64,000 bases of DNA from contig CM038216.1 in NCBI GenBank assembly GCA_021442155.1, forward strand, positions 84,726,945 through 84,790,944. The letters run 5' to 3'. The notes below the pieces were generated by a model. It was given only the letters and a program-made list of their open reading frames with translations, did not search any database and was not told the origin of the DNA. Source of the DNA: Cymbidium sinense. Taxonomy: Eukaryota; Streptophyta; Magnoliopsida; Asparagales; Orchidaceae. Positions within the stretch are counted from its first letter, which is position 1. Each line of letters opens with the position of its first letter. Position numbers and translations under genes: made by a program. Below are positions 36,791-48,639 of the stretch, one piece after another.

Positions 36791-37680
36791 ATAAATGGAG
36801 TTCTAAACCTAAATAAAAGATAAATATGTAAAACTAAGACCTAAACTTAACCCTAAACCTAAACCTAACCTGATAAATAAATAAAATAAAATAAAAACTA
36901 AGATAAAGAAAACCTAAACTAAACTAAATAAAATAAACCTAAAATTAAAACCTAAATATAATAAAACCTAAACATAAAATAAAAATAAAATAAACATAAA
37001 ATATAAATAAAATAAAAACATAAACCTGAACAATAATCCTAAAAATAAAACCTAAAATAAATAAAAAATAAAACCAAAACCTTAAACTAAAAAACAAACC
37101 TTAAACCTAAAAAATAAAAAAAACTTAAACCTTAACTAAAATAACTCAAACCTAAACCAAAACCTACAATAAACTAAACTTAAACATAAACCTAAACTAA
37201 ATAAAATTAAATGTACTAAAAATAAAGTTAAACCTAAACTAAAAAATAAAACATAAAAATAAACCTCAAATAAAAAACTAAAACCTAAACCTAAAAAAAT
37301 AAAATGAAAACCTAAACCTAAACCTAAAAATAAAAAATAAAATAAAAATAAAACTAAAATAAAAAATAAACATAAACATAAACCTAAACCTAAAAAATAA
37401 GCTAAAATAGAAAACCTAAACTAAAATAAATAAACTATACTAAATAAAAAAATAAGCCTAAATAAAAAGATAAAATAAACTAAATAAACTTAAACCTATA
37501 GATTTACTTAATTTTTTTAAAAAAAAAACCCTAAACCCTAAATCCTAAACCCTAAATACTAAATCCTAAATCCTAAACCCCAAACCCTAAACCCTAAACT
37601 CTAAGCCCTAAACCTACAATCCTAAACCCTAAACCCTAAACCCTAAACAGACTAAATATTGTACCCTAAACCCTACTAAA
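36791..37680 (+). repeat. Satellite unit U (nearly full)
   Basis: The core has a disturbed start, a middle landmark at about 37076 and the end landmark at 37495-37514 (CCTATAGATTTACTTAATTT). A short CCCTAAA block of about 150 bp follows. Confidence 0.75.
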
Positions 37681-38587
37681 CCTAAACTTAAATTAAAAAA
37701 CCTAAACTAAACCTAAAACTAAATAAACTAAAAGCCTAAACATAAATAAACTAAAATCAAAACCTAAATCTAAACCTAAATAAACCTAAATAAATAAACT
37801 AAAAAATTAATGTAAATAAACCTAAATAAACTAAATAAATAAACCTAAACCTAAACCTAAAATATAAACCTAAACCTAAAATAAAATAAAATAAAAAAAC
37901 TAAACTACACCTAAAAGCTAAAAAAAAACCTAAACATGAAGACATAAACTAAAACAAAATAAATAAAATAAAATAAAACCTAAACCTAAACTTAAACCTA
38001 AACATAAATAAAATAAACTAAAATAAATTGAAACTAAAATAAATAAATAAAATAAAACCTAAACACTAAACCTAAACTAAAATAAACTAAAATAAACCTA
38101 AATAAACCTACCCACACTAAATCTAAACTGACATAAACCTAGGCTAAACCTACACTAAAATACCTGACTAAAATAAACTTAAACTAAAACTAAAACCTAA
38201 ACCAAAAGATCCTAAACTGGCTAGACTAAATAAACCTAAACCTAAACTAAAAAAATGATCCTAAACCTACCTAAACTAAAGAAAAATAAAAATAAATAAA
38301 TGAAAAATAAACCTAAACCTAAACCTAAACCTAAAACTTAAGCCTAAACCTAAACCTAAACCTAAACCTAAACCTAAATAAACCTAAACCTAAACACCTA
38401 AACCTAAAACCTAAGCTTAAACCTAAACTAAAATAAATATATAAAATAAACCCTAAAACCCTAAACCCTAAACCCTAAACCCTAAACCCTAAACCCTAAA
38501 ACCTACAAACCTAAACCCTAAACCCTAAACCCTAAACCCAAAACCTAACCCTAAATAAACCTAAAATAAAACTTAAAACTAAGAACC
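37681..38587 (+). repeat. Irregular CCTAAA-rich tract (V)
   Basis: Long runs of CCTAAA hexamers (for example 38300-38430) and scattered CTGACC words. The core landmarks are not recognisable. It ends in a clean CCCTAAA run at about 38450-38510. No gene is seen. Confidence 0.65.
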
Positions 38588-38902
38588 AATCATGGAGGTC
38601 GTGTGGTGGCGGAGGGAGATATCGAGAATATGATGGTGGATCCCCATGCTCGAGAGGCTGGGGTAGTTCTAATGGGAACTAGAGAAACTAAAGAATGATC
38701 GATCTGATCTACTACTTCTGGAACTATGTCTTTATAGTAGAGAAAGTTCTAGTTATCTTGGGTTTTTGATTTGCTCTATGTGTGCTCATTTTTTATCTAT
38801 GTTGTCACTTGTGTCTTAAAAAACTTAGTGTGTTACTTGGTTGATGAAATAGACAAGAAAAACTATTGAATCTAAATTTATTCTCTCTTAAGGAAAAAAA
38901 AA
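38588..38902 (+). pseudogene. GR-RBP retropseudogene, copy 10
   Basis: It retains the last part of the Gly-rich tail: GGGGRYREYDGGSPCSR and GW with SSNGN at about 38605-38680, and then TAG in place of the Trp codon. The 3' UTR is complete (GTCTTAAAAAACTTAGTGTG at about 38812), with an A-run at about 38894-38902. The RRM remnant found in copies 2-5 is missing, so it is further 5'-deleted. Confidence 0.8.
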
Positions 38903-39537
38903 CCAAAAGCCCTAAACGCTAAACCCTAAACCATAAAACACTAAACCTTAAACCTTAAACCTGAAACACTAAATTAATCATAAACCCTAAATCTTAATTC
39001 TTAAAAAGTGAAAAAACTAAACCTAAACTAAATAAAACCTAAAAATAAAATAAATAAATAATCCCAAACCAAAATAAAATAAAAAATGAAATAAAATAAA
39101 TACTTAAACTAAAACCTAAACCTAAACTTAAACCTAAGCCAAAACTTGAAAAGAAAATAAAATAAAAAATAAAAACTAAACTAAAATAAAATAAATAAAA
39201 CTAAATCTAAAAGGTAAACCTAAACATAAACCTAAACCTGAAAAATAAACTAAAATAAAAACCTAAACTAAAATAAATAAGCTAAACTAAATAAAAATAG
39301 AAATAAACCTAAAAATTAAAAATTAAAATAAACTAAAATAAATAAAAATAATCAAATTAAACCTAAACCTACTAGTTTATTTATTATAAAAATAAATATA
39401 TATATAATAATAAAAGTAAAAATAAAAAAAACCCTAACAATAAACACTAAACCCTAAACCCAAGAAACTACCACAAAATCCTAAACCCTAAATCCTATTC
39501 TAAAACCAAACCCTAGGCCAGCCAAACCCTAAACCCT
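38903..39537 (+). repeat. Satellite unit W (internally deleted)
   Basis: CCCTAAA block, core start at about 39018, large internal deletion, end landmark at 39368-39387 (CCTACTAGTTTATTTATTAT), then a short block. Confidence 0.7.
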
Positions 39538-40592
39538 AAAAACCTAAAACCTAAAAATAAAATTAAAATAAAACCTAAACTTAAATAAAATAAAATAAAA
39601 TAAAAATTTATACTAAAACTTATACTTAAATTTAAGCATAAAAATAAAAAAATAAAAATATAAAACTAAACTAAAATAAAATAAATAAAAACCTAAACTA
39701 AACTAAAAGATAAAATAAACCTAAAAATAAAAAACCTAAATAAAATAAATCATACTTAAACTAAAAATAAACTAAACCTAAAATAAAATAAAATAAAACT
39801 TTACAAAAACATAAACCTAAAAAAAAACCTAAACCCAAAATAAAAAAATAACTTAAACATAAAATAAATAAAATAAAATAAACTTAAACCTAAACTAAAA
39901 TAAACAAAACCTAACCCTAAACCTAAAATAAACTTAACCTAAACCCTAAACTAAATAAAAGATAAACTAAAATAAAGGTTAAACTAAACTAAAATAAACC
40001 TAAAAGTAAAATAAAATCTAAACCTAAAGAAAAAAAAAAAAACCGGACCTAAACCTAAAATAAAAAAAAATAAAACCTAAACAAAAAAAAATAAATAAAT
40101 AAAACTAAAAAAATAAACATAAACCTAAACCTCAACCTAAAATAAATAAAATGAACCTAAACTAAAATAAATAAACTAAACTAAATAACAAATAAAAATA
40201 CAAGCCTTAATATTCAAATACACTAAAATAAAATAAAATAAACTAAATAAATCTAAGCATTGGGTTACATAATTTTAACAAAAAACCATAATCTACCCAA
40301 ACACTAAACCTTAAATCATAAACACTAAACCTTAAAATGTAAACCATAAACCTACAACCCTTAACCTTAAACCCTAAACCCTAAACCCTAAATCCTAAAC
40401 CCTAAACTATAAAAAACCCTAAACCTTAAACCCTAAACCTTAAGCCCTAAAAAACCATAAACCCTAAACCCTAATCTTACCTAAACCCTAAACCCCACCA
40501 CAACCCTAAACCGTAAGCCCTAAAACCTAAACCCTAAACCATACAACCCAAAACCCTCAAAACCCATAAAACCCTAAACCCTAAACCTTAAA
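39538..40592 (+). repeat. Satellite unit X (full, worn end)
   Basis: The core starts at about 39540. The middle landmark is weak near 39820. The worn end landmark at 40253-40276 contains GGGTTACATAATTTT. A CCCTAAA block of about 300 bp follows. Confidence 0.7.
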
Positions 40593-42414
40593 CTTATTTT
40601 CACATTTTTGCCTAAGTTGAGTTATGGCTTTGACCTCTTGCTTTTAGGTTGGCTTGGTTTTTTCATCCTGGTGGCTGCTGTCTTCTCTGCCTTATTACTC
40701 CAGTTGCTGGTGGATAAGATGGTTTTTTACTCTGGTTTTATTCTATTTTCTACGTTGGTTGGTTTGTTGGCTCTCCTATTGAAGTTGAATTACTTTTTGC
40801 TGGTTTTTCAAGGTTGGATGGGTGGCCTTCCTAGTGGGAATTGTTGTTGGTTGTTGCCTTTCTAGGCCATCTTTTGGGGAATTTCCTGGCTGCTTTTTGG
40901 GGTTGCTTGCCTGTTCCTTATTATTTGTTGCTAGATTCTTCTTTTTCCCTGATTTTGTGTTGGGTTATTTTCTTGGGATTAACCTCTGTTGGTTGCATTA
41001 TTTGCAACACATTTTATGTTGTAATTATGCTTTTTGTTCAGTTAGTCTTTGTTACCTTTCTATGGTGGTTGTGCTTCTTTTTGACCTCTCTTGTGTGGAG
41101 CTTTATTGGTTTTCTAGTTTTCATTGGTTGTTGGGGATGCTTCCTTTGATGGTTACTTACGATGGGTTGTTCTCTGGTGGTTTCCTTATCACTATTTTAG
41201 TTAGCTGTTTGGTTGGAGGACTTGTAGTTATCTTAAGAATCTTAGTTGGTTGATTTTTTCCTTGTTGGTCTTTTCCTTCTTTTTGAACAATTTGCTGGAG
41301 CCTTTTGTTGTGTTGGTCGAACATTTGTTCATCCTTTTGGATTTGACTTTTTGGTTTCTAGTGGTTGGTGGTTTCCTTTGTCCTTCTTTTGTGTGGTTGT
41401 TTTGTCTTCTGGTTATTTGTAATGGCTGCAGCTTATGTTTCCTTCAATTGATGGCTTTATTTTTTAACTATTTAGTCATTTGTGGTTGTTCACCCTGGTT
41501 AAGCTTAGTGTCAGCTACTTGTTAGAACTTTGGCTTGAGGGCTCCTATCTTGGTTTTGTTAGTTGTTTCTTTGTTAATTGGCATGGGTCTGGTGCTTGCT
41601 GATGGCTGGTTCTGGTTTTCCCTAGTTTGGAGCTTGGATGGGTATTTGCATAATGGCGTTGTTGGTGTTCTGACTTTGTTCTAGCCTCCCTCTAGGTTAT
41701 TGTGATTAGTCTGTTGTGGTTTTTGTTTGGTGGTTTGGCTGCAAGCTAGTTGTTGCCCGGTTGCTCTTTATTTAATGGTGCAAGATCTAGAACTCTACGA
41801 GCTGCTGGCTTTGGATGTTTGCTTGTATCAGGTATGCTAGCTATGATGGATTTGATGTTACACACCTGTTCTCTCTAGTTGGTAGCATTACATATGGTTG
41901 AAACCCTTCTTTATGAAGTTTGGATGCTCATATGAATTGTTGCCCCTTGAGATGATCCTAACTAAGCCTGAGCCTTCTCTTTCTCAACTCTCTCTTTTTC
42001 CTATCTTTATCCTTATCCTTTTTAGCTATGACTTTTTCCTTTGTAGTGTTTTGTAGATTTCTTTATAGGTTGGAACTTCTGAGAGGAATGGTCATTACTC
42101 AGCCAACAAGTGTTGTTGTTGAGGATCTTGCTTATTTTACTTTATCAAAGGAATCATGAATTGCTGCTGACTCATCCTTTTACTATTTTCAGGATTTGTT
42201 TTAGTCTTACTCTGTGTCTTTTTCTCTTATACTTTTTACCTGTTGTATTTGCCCTTTTGTTTTCTATTTTTTACTAATGTACTAAAATGGGGGTTTTGCT
42301 CTTTTGGTTTCTTGTAGCTCTAAGCATAGTAGAGTTTTAGAGCTTTACCCCTTTTAAGGGCATTGTATCTTTTCCTTTTATTGTAATAAAATTCTAACTT
42401 TCCCAAAAAAAAAA
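40593..42414 (+). mobile_element. T/G-rich poly(A)-tailed retroelement fragment
   Basis: About 1.8 kb of T/G-rich sequence starts abruptly after CCTTAAA and ends with AATAAA (42385-42390), then an A-run (42405-42414) fused to CCCTAA. It resembles in style the 3' region at 9955-11156: long TTGGTTGG tracts, no stop-dense coding pattern, and a U-rich 3' end with GTAGCTCTAAGCATAGTAG. This fits a 5'-truncated LINE or LINE-mobilised transcript. Open frames at 40608-40865, 40822-41253 and 41250-41525 give Leu/Phe/Cys-rich hydrophobic peptides, as expected from T-rich DNA, with no domain recognised. Confidence 0.6.
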
Positions 42415-42763
42415 CCCTAAACCCTAAACCCAAAAACCTAAACCTTAAACCCTAATCCCTAAACCCTAAACCCTAAACCCAAAACCCTAAACCCTAAACT
42501 AACCCTAAACCCTAAACCTAAAACCCTAAAAAGCTAAAAACCTAAACCTAAACGTTAAGCTTAAACAAAAATAAAATTAAATAATAAAATGAAATAAAAC
42601 TAAAACCTTAAGCTTAACCTAAACCTAAAAGGAAAATAAAATAAAAAATAAAAATGATTTTGAAAAATAAAATAATAATAAATAAAATAATAATTAATTA
42701 AACAAAAATAAATAAACCCGAAACCCTAAACTGAAAAATTAAACCTTAAAATAAAATCTAAAA
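42415..42763 (+). repeat. Satellite unit Y (short core)
   Basis: CCCTAAA block to about 42530, then about 230 bp of core-like A-rich sequence with extra TAATAA words, ending at the GR-RBP tail. Confidence 0.65.
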
Positions 42764-42938
42764 GTTATGGAACAATGTCTTTATAGTAGAGACGGTTCTA
42801 GTTATCTAAGATTTTTGATTTGCTCTGTGCGTGCTCATTTTTTATATACCTGGTCACTTATGTTGTAGAAAACTTGGTGTGTTACTTGGTTGATGAAATC
42901 GAAAGAAATGTTGAATCTGGTTGTTTTCTATTAAAAAT
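42764..42938 (+). pseudogene. GR-RBP 3' UTR relic, copy 11
   Basis: It starts in the 3' UTR (TTATGGAACAATGTCTTTAT) and runs through GTAGAAAACTTGGTGTGTTA at about 42864 to GAAATGTTGAATCTGG and an A-run. No coding sequence remains. The order matches the full copies. Confidence 0.85.
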
Positions 42939-44756
42939 AATTACCTAAACCCTAAACAAAAACCTAAATCTAATCTAAACCCTAAACCCAAACCTACAAA
43001 ACCCAAAAACCTGACCTAAACCCACAAATCCACAAAACCTGACCCTAAACCCTGACCTAAACCCAGCCCAAAACCCTAAACCTAAACCATAAAACCCTAC
43101 TGACCCAAACCCTATAACCTAAACCTTAAACCCTAAACCCTAAACTCTAAACCCAAAACCCAAAACCCAAAACTCTAAGCCCTAAACCATAAACCTACTA
43201 CCCTAAACCCTAAACATTAAGAAACTTTAAACCTTAAACCATAAAACCTTAAACCCTAAACCCTAAACCCTAAACTCTAAATCCTAAACAAACCCTAAAC
43301 CCTAAACCCTAAACCCTAAATCGTAAACCCTAAACCATAAACCCTAAACACTAAACCCTAAACCCTAAACTAAACCCTAACCCTAAACCATAAACCCCAA
43401 AACCCTAAAACTTAAAACCCTAAACCATAAACCCTAAAGCATAAACCCTAAAAACCTAAAAACCTAAATCTAAACTAAATAAATTCTAAAAATTAAAAAA
43501 ACCTCAAATAAAATAAAATAAAATAAAAATAAAAATTAAAAACCTAAACTAAAACCTAAACCTAAACCTAAAAAATAATATAAAGTAAACTAATAAAAAT
43601 AAACTAAAATAAAATAAATAAAACCTAGACTAAATTAAAAAATAAAATAAACCTAAGAATAAAACACCTAAATAATATAAAAAATAAACCTAAAATAAAA
43701 ATAAAATAAACCTAAATTAAACCTGAAATAAACCTAAAATAAAATCAAATAAAAGCAAAAATAAAACCTAAACCAAACTTTATAACTAAAACCCTAAACC
43801 TAAACCTAAATCCTAAACCTTAAACCCTAAACCTAATCCCTAAATGCTAAACCTAAACCCTAAACCTAACCCTAAACCTTAAATAAACCCTAAACCCTAA
43901 ACTAACCTTAAAACCTAAACCTACCTAAAATCCTAAACCTTAAACCTAAACCTAAACCTAAACCCTAAACCCTAAACCCTAACCCTAAACCCAACCCTAA
44001 ACCCTAAACTAAACCCTAACTATAAACTCCTAAACCCTAAAACTAAACCTAAACTCCTAAACTAAAACTCCTAAACTAAACCTCCTAAACCTTAAACCCT
44101 AAACTAAATCCAAACTTAAACCTAAACCTTATCCTAACCTTAAACTAAATGTATAAACCCTAAAACCTTAAACCTAAACCTAAACCCTAAACCCTAAACC
44201 TAAACCTAACTAAACTAAACTATAAACTTAAACCTAAAATAAACTAAATTAAACCTAAACCTAAACTAAAACTCTAAATAAACCTTAAATTAAAACCTAA
44301 ACTCAAATCCTAAACCTAAACCTAAACTAAACCCTAAACTCCTAAACCCTATCTAAACTCCTAAACCCAAAACCCTAAACCCTAAACACTAAAACCTAAA
44401 CCCTAAACCTTATCCCTTAGCCCTAAACTAGAAATGTATAAACTCTAAAACCTTAAACCCTAAACCCTAAACCCTAAAAATAAAAAATAAACCTAAATAA
44501 AAATAAGAAAATAAAATAAATTAAAATCATTAAAAAATAAACTAAATATACTTAAACCTACTAGTTTACTTAATTTAAAAAAGAAACCCTAAACCCTAAA
44601 CCATAAATTTAGACCCAAAATCCTAAACCCAAAATAAACCCTAAACCCTAAACCCTAAACCCTAAACCCTAAACCCTAACCCTAAACCCTAATCCCCAAA
44701 ACCTTAAACCCTAAAACCAAAAAACCCAAAACCCAAAACCCAAACCCTTAAAAATC
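42939..44756 (+). repeat. Satellite unit Z (subfamily with CTAAATAAATTCTAAAA start)
   Basis: CCCTAAA block 42939-43445, with CCTGACC oddities at 43010-43060. The short core at about 43447-43790 begins CTAAATAAATTCTAAAAA. An irregular CCCTAAA/CCTAAA tract follows to 44475, then the last about 100 bp of a core with a textbook end landmark at 44557-44576, and another block. Confidence 0.7.
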
Positions 44757-45825
44757 TTAAAACCAAAACTTAAACTAAATAAATTCTAAAAATAAAACAA
44801 ATAAAAAAACATAAACCTAAATAAAATAAAAAAATAAAATAAAAACCTAAAATAAAACTTAAACCTAAACCTGAAAATGATATAAAATAAATAAATAAAA
44901 ATAAACTAAAATAAAATAAATAAAACCCAGACTAAATTAAAAAATAAAATAATCTTAAGAATAGAAAACTTAAATAAAATAAAAACTAAATGTAAAATAA
45001 AAATAAAATAAAATAAAACCAAAATAAAACCCTAAACCTTAAACCTTAAACCCTAAACCTAACTAAACTAAATCTTAAACCTTAAACCTAAATCTAAGCC
45101 CTAAACCCTAAACCTAAACCCTAAACCCTAACCCTAAACTAAACCCTAAACCCTAATCCTAAAACAAAACCTAAACCCTAACCCCTACAACCCTAAACTA
45201 TAAACTAAATTTAAACCTAACCTAAACTAAACTATAAATAACCTAAACTAAACTAAACCTAAACCCTAAACTAAACCTAAACCTAAAACAAAACCTAAAA
45301 CTAAACCCTAAAACCTAAATACTAAACCCAACCCTAAACTAAAACCCTAACCCTAAACCCTAAACCCTAAAATAACCCTAAAACCTTAAACCTTAAACTA
45401 AATATTAAACTAAACTTAAACTTAAAACCTATCATGGATAAAAATAAAACCTAATCCTAAACCCTAAAAAATAAAATAAATCTTAAAACTAAACTCTAAA
45501 TAATAAACCCTAAAATAAACCCTAAACTAAATAACTAAACTAAACCCTAAATATAAACCCAAACCTAAATCCTAAACTATAAATAAACCTAAAAAAATAA
45601 ACCCAAAATCTAAACCTAAACTATAAACCCTAAACTAAACCTAAACTAAACCCTAAACTAAACCTACCTAAATATAAACCCTAAACTCTTAAACCCTAAA
45701 CTAAAACTAAACCTAAAATAAACACTAAACCCCTAAACTAACTAAACCCTAAACCCTAAACCCTAAAATCATAAACCCTAAACCCTAAACTATAAACCCT
45801 AAACTTAAACCCTAAACCCTAAAAT
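44757..45825 (+). repeat. Satellite unit AA (same subfamily as Z)
   Basis: Start CTAAATAAATTCTAAAAATA at about 44775. The core breaks off near 45025 and an 800 bp irregular CCTAAA/CCCTAAA tract follows. No end landmark is seen. Confidence 0.65.
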
Positions 45826-46802
45826 AAATAAACAAAAAATAAATAAAATAAAAAATAAATAAATAAACTTAAATAAAATAAAATAAAATAATAAATGAAA
45901 TAAAACTAAACCTAAAACCTAAACCCAAAATAAAATAAAATAAAAAAAAATATAAACTAAATTGAAATAAAATAAATAAAAACTTAAACTAAACTAAGAA
46001 ATAAAAAACTGAAATAAAATGAAAACAAAACCTAAAATAAAAATAAAATAAAATAAAATAAAAATCTAAACTTAAAAATAAACCTAAAAATAAATAAAAA
46101 AATAAAACCTAAAGTAAAAATAAAATAAATCTAAACCTACACTAAAATAAACTAAACTAAACTAACTAAAACATAAACCTATACCTAAAATAAACAAAAC
46201 CTAAACCAAAACCTAAACTAAATAAAATAAAATAAACTAAAAATAAACTTAAACCTAAACTAAAAAATAAAACTTAAAAATAAACCTAAAAGAAAAATAT
46301 AAAATCTAAACCTAAAAAATAAAATAAAAACCTATACCTAAACTTAAAATTAAAAAATAAAACCTAAACCTAAAATATAAAATAAAAATAAAATTAAACT
46401 AAAAGTAAACCTAAACCAAATAATAAACTAAAGTAAAAAAACCTAAACTAAAATAAATAAACCTAAAATAAATAAACTAAGCTAAATAAAAATAAAAATA
46501 AACCTTAATAAAAATACAAAATCAAATAAACTAAAAGAAATAAAAAATAAACTAAATAAAATAAATATACCTAAACCTACCTATTTATTTAATTTAAAAA
46601 AAAATAAAAACAAAATAAAAAAACCCAACCTTAAATGCTAAACTAACCCTAAACCCTAAACCCTAAACTCTAAACCTTATGCCTAACCCTAAACCCTAAA
46701 TCCTAAACCCCTAAACCTTAAACCCAAAACTAACCCTAAACCCTAAACAATAAAAACCCTAAACACTAACCCTAAACCATAAAATGCTAAACCCTAAACC
46801 CT
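45826..46802 (+). repeat. Satellite unit AB (full)
   Basis: The core runs from about 45830 to the end landmark at 46576-46595 (CCTACCTATTTATTTAATTT), then a CCCTAAA block of about 190 bp. Confidence 0.75.
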
Positions 46803-47124
46803 ATAAACCTAAAAACCTAAACTTAAACTAAATAAAACTTATAAAAAAGCCCTAAATAAAATAAAAAATAAAATAAAAATAAGAACTTAAACTAAAACTT
46901 AAACCTAAACCCAAAAATAAAATAAAATAAACTAATTGAAATAAACTAAAATAAAATATATTAAAACTTAAACAAAACTAAAAAAATAAAATAAACATAA
47001 GAATAAGAAAGCTAAATAAAATGAAAACTAAACGTAAAATAAAATTAAAATAAACCTAAAAATAAAATAAAATAAAACTAAATAAAAAAACTTAAAAAAA
47101 ATAACCTAAAATAAACCTAAAAGT
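46803..47124 (+). repeat. Satellite unit AC (5' part only)
   Basis: Core start at about 46812. It breaks at about 47120, where GR-RBP 3' UTR remains begin. Confidence 0.7.
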
Positions 47125-47233
47125 TAAACTGTCTATAATAGAAAAAACTACCTAATTTTTTAAAACGCTATGTCAGAAAAAAAAAAAATCAAAATAAAAA
47201 AAATCAATTTGTTTTCTATTTAAAAAAAAACTA
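47125..47233 (+). pseudogene. GR-RBP 3' UTR relic, copy 12 (highly decayed)
   Basis: GTCTATAATAGA, CTACCTAATTTTTTAAAACG, CTATGTCAG and TCAATTTGTTTTCTATTTAA followed by an A-run align in order with the UTR of other copies, with several deletions and A-expansions. Identification rests on order and the final 30 bp. Confidence 0.6.
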
Positions 47234-48639
47234 CAACCTAATAAACAAAACTTAACCCTAACCCTAAACCCTAAACCCTAAACCCTAAAACTAAAACCTA
47301 AACCCTAAACCCTAAACCTTAAAAAACCCTAAACCCTAAACCCTAAACCCCAAACCCTAAACTCGAAACCCTAAACCCTAAACCTTAAAACCCCAAACTT
47401 TAAACCCTAAACCCTATAACCTAAACCCAAAACTCTAAACCCTAAACCCTAAACTCTAAACCCTAAACCCAAAACTCTTTGCCCTAAAGCATACACCTAC
47501 AACCCTAAACACTAAACCTACAACCATAAACCCTAAACACTAAACCCTAAACCTTAAGAACCTTAAACCTTAAACCCTAAAACCTTAAACCCTAAACCCT
47601 AAACCCTAAACCCTAGAACCTAAATCATAAACCCTAAACCCAAAACCCTAAACCCAAAAAAAATCAAAAAATAAATAAAATAAACTAAAAATATAAAATA
47701 AAAACCTAAACTAAAATCTAAACTTAAACCTAAAAAATAATAGAAAGTAAACTAATAAAAATAAACTAAAATAAATAAATAAAACTCAAACTAAATTAAA
47801 TTATAAAATAAACCTAAGAATAAAAAACCTAAATAAAATAAAAACAAAACAAAAAATAAAAATAAAATCAACCTAAATAAACCTAAAATAAAATAAAATA
47901 AATGCAAAAAATAAACTAAACCTGTTTTATATGCTAAACCCTAAACCCTAAACCTAAACCTAAACCTAAACCCTCCTTAAACCCTAAACGCTTAAACTAA
48001 ACCTAAACTAAACTTAAACTAAAACTAAACCTAAACCCCTAAACCTAAAACCCTAAACCCTAAACCCTAAATCTAAACCCTAAACCAATCCTAAACTATC
48101 TTAAACTCCAAAACCCTAAAACCCTAAACCTAACCTAAACCCTAAACCCTAAATAACTCTAAACTAAACCCTAAACCCTAAAATAAACTCTAAATAAACC
48201 TAAACCTAAAAAAAAATAAACCTAATCTAAACCTATAACCTAAACTAAACCTAAACCTAAACCTAAAATCCTAAACCCTAAACCTAAACTATAAACCTAA
48301 ACTAATAAACTCTAAACTAAAAAACTAAACTAAACCTTAATCCTAAACCCTAAACCAAATAAAAAAAACTAAACCTAAAACCCTAATAAAATAAAATAAA
48401 CTAAATAAATATAAAAAATAAAATAAATTAAACTAAATAAAAACTAACTAAACCCTAAACTTATAAAAAAACCCTAAACCTAAACCTAAACTAAAAACCT
48501 AAACCCTAAACCCTAAACGCTAAATCCTAAACCCTAAACCCTAAACACTAAACCCTAAACCCTAAACCCTAAACCCAAACCCTAAACCCTAATCCCCAAA
48601 ACCTTTAACCCTAAAATCCAAAACCCAAAACTTGAAAAA
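47234..48639 (+). repeat. Satellite unit AD
   Basis: CCCTAAA block 47240-47655, a short core piece 47656-47935 with the CCTAAGAATAAAAAACCTAA segment shared with units Z, AA and AF, then an irregular CCTAAA tract and a CCCTAAA block. Confidence 0.65.

Noticed and set aside
40608..41525. Overlapping frames coding for Leu/Phe/Cys-rich, membrane-like peptides
   Set aside because: T/G-rich DNA gives hydrophobic codons in all frames. Frames overlap one another, no domain is recognisable and the segment looks like a LINE-type 3' region.
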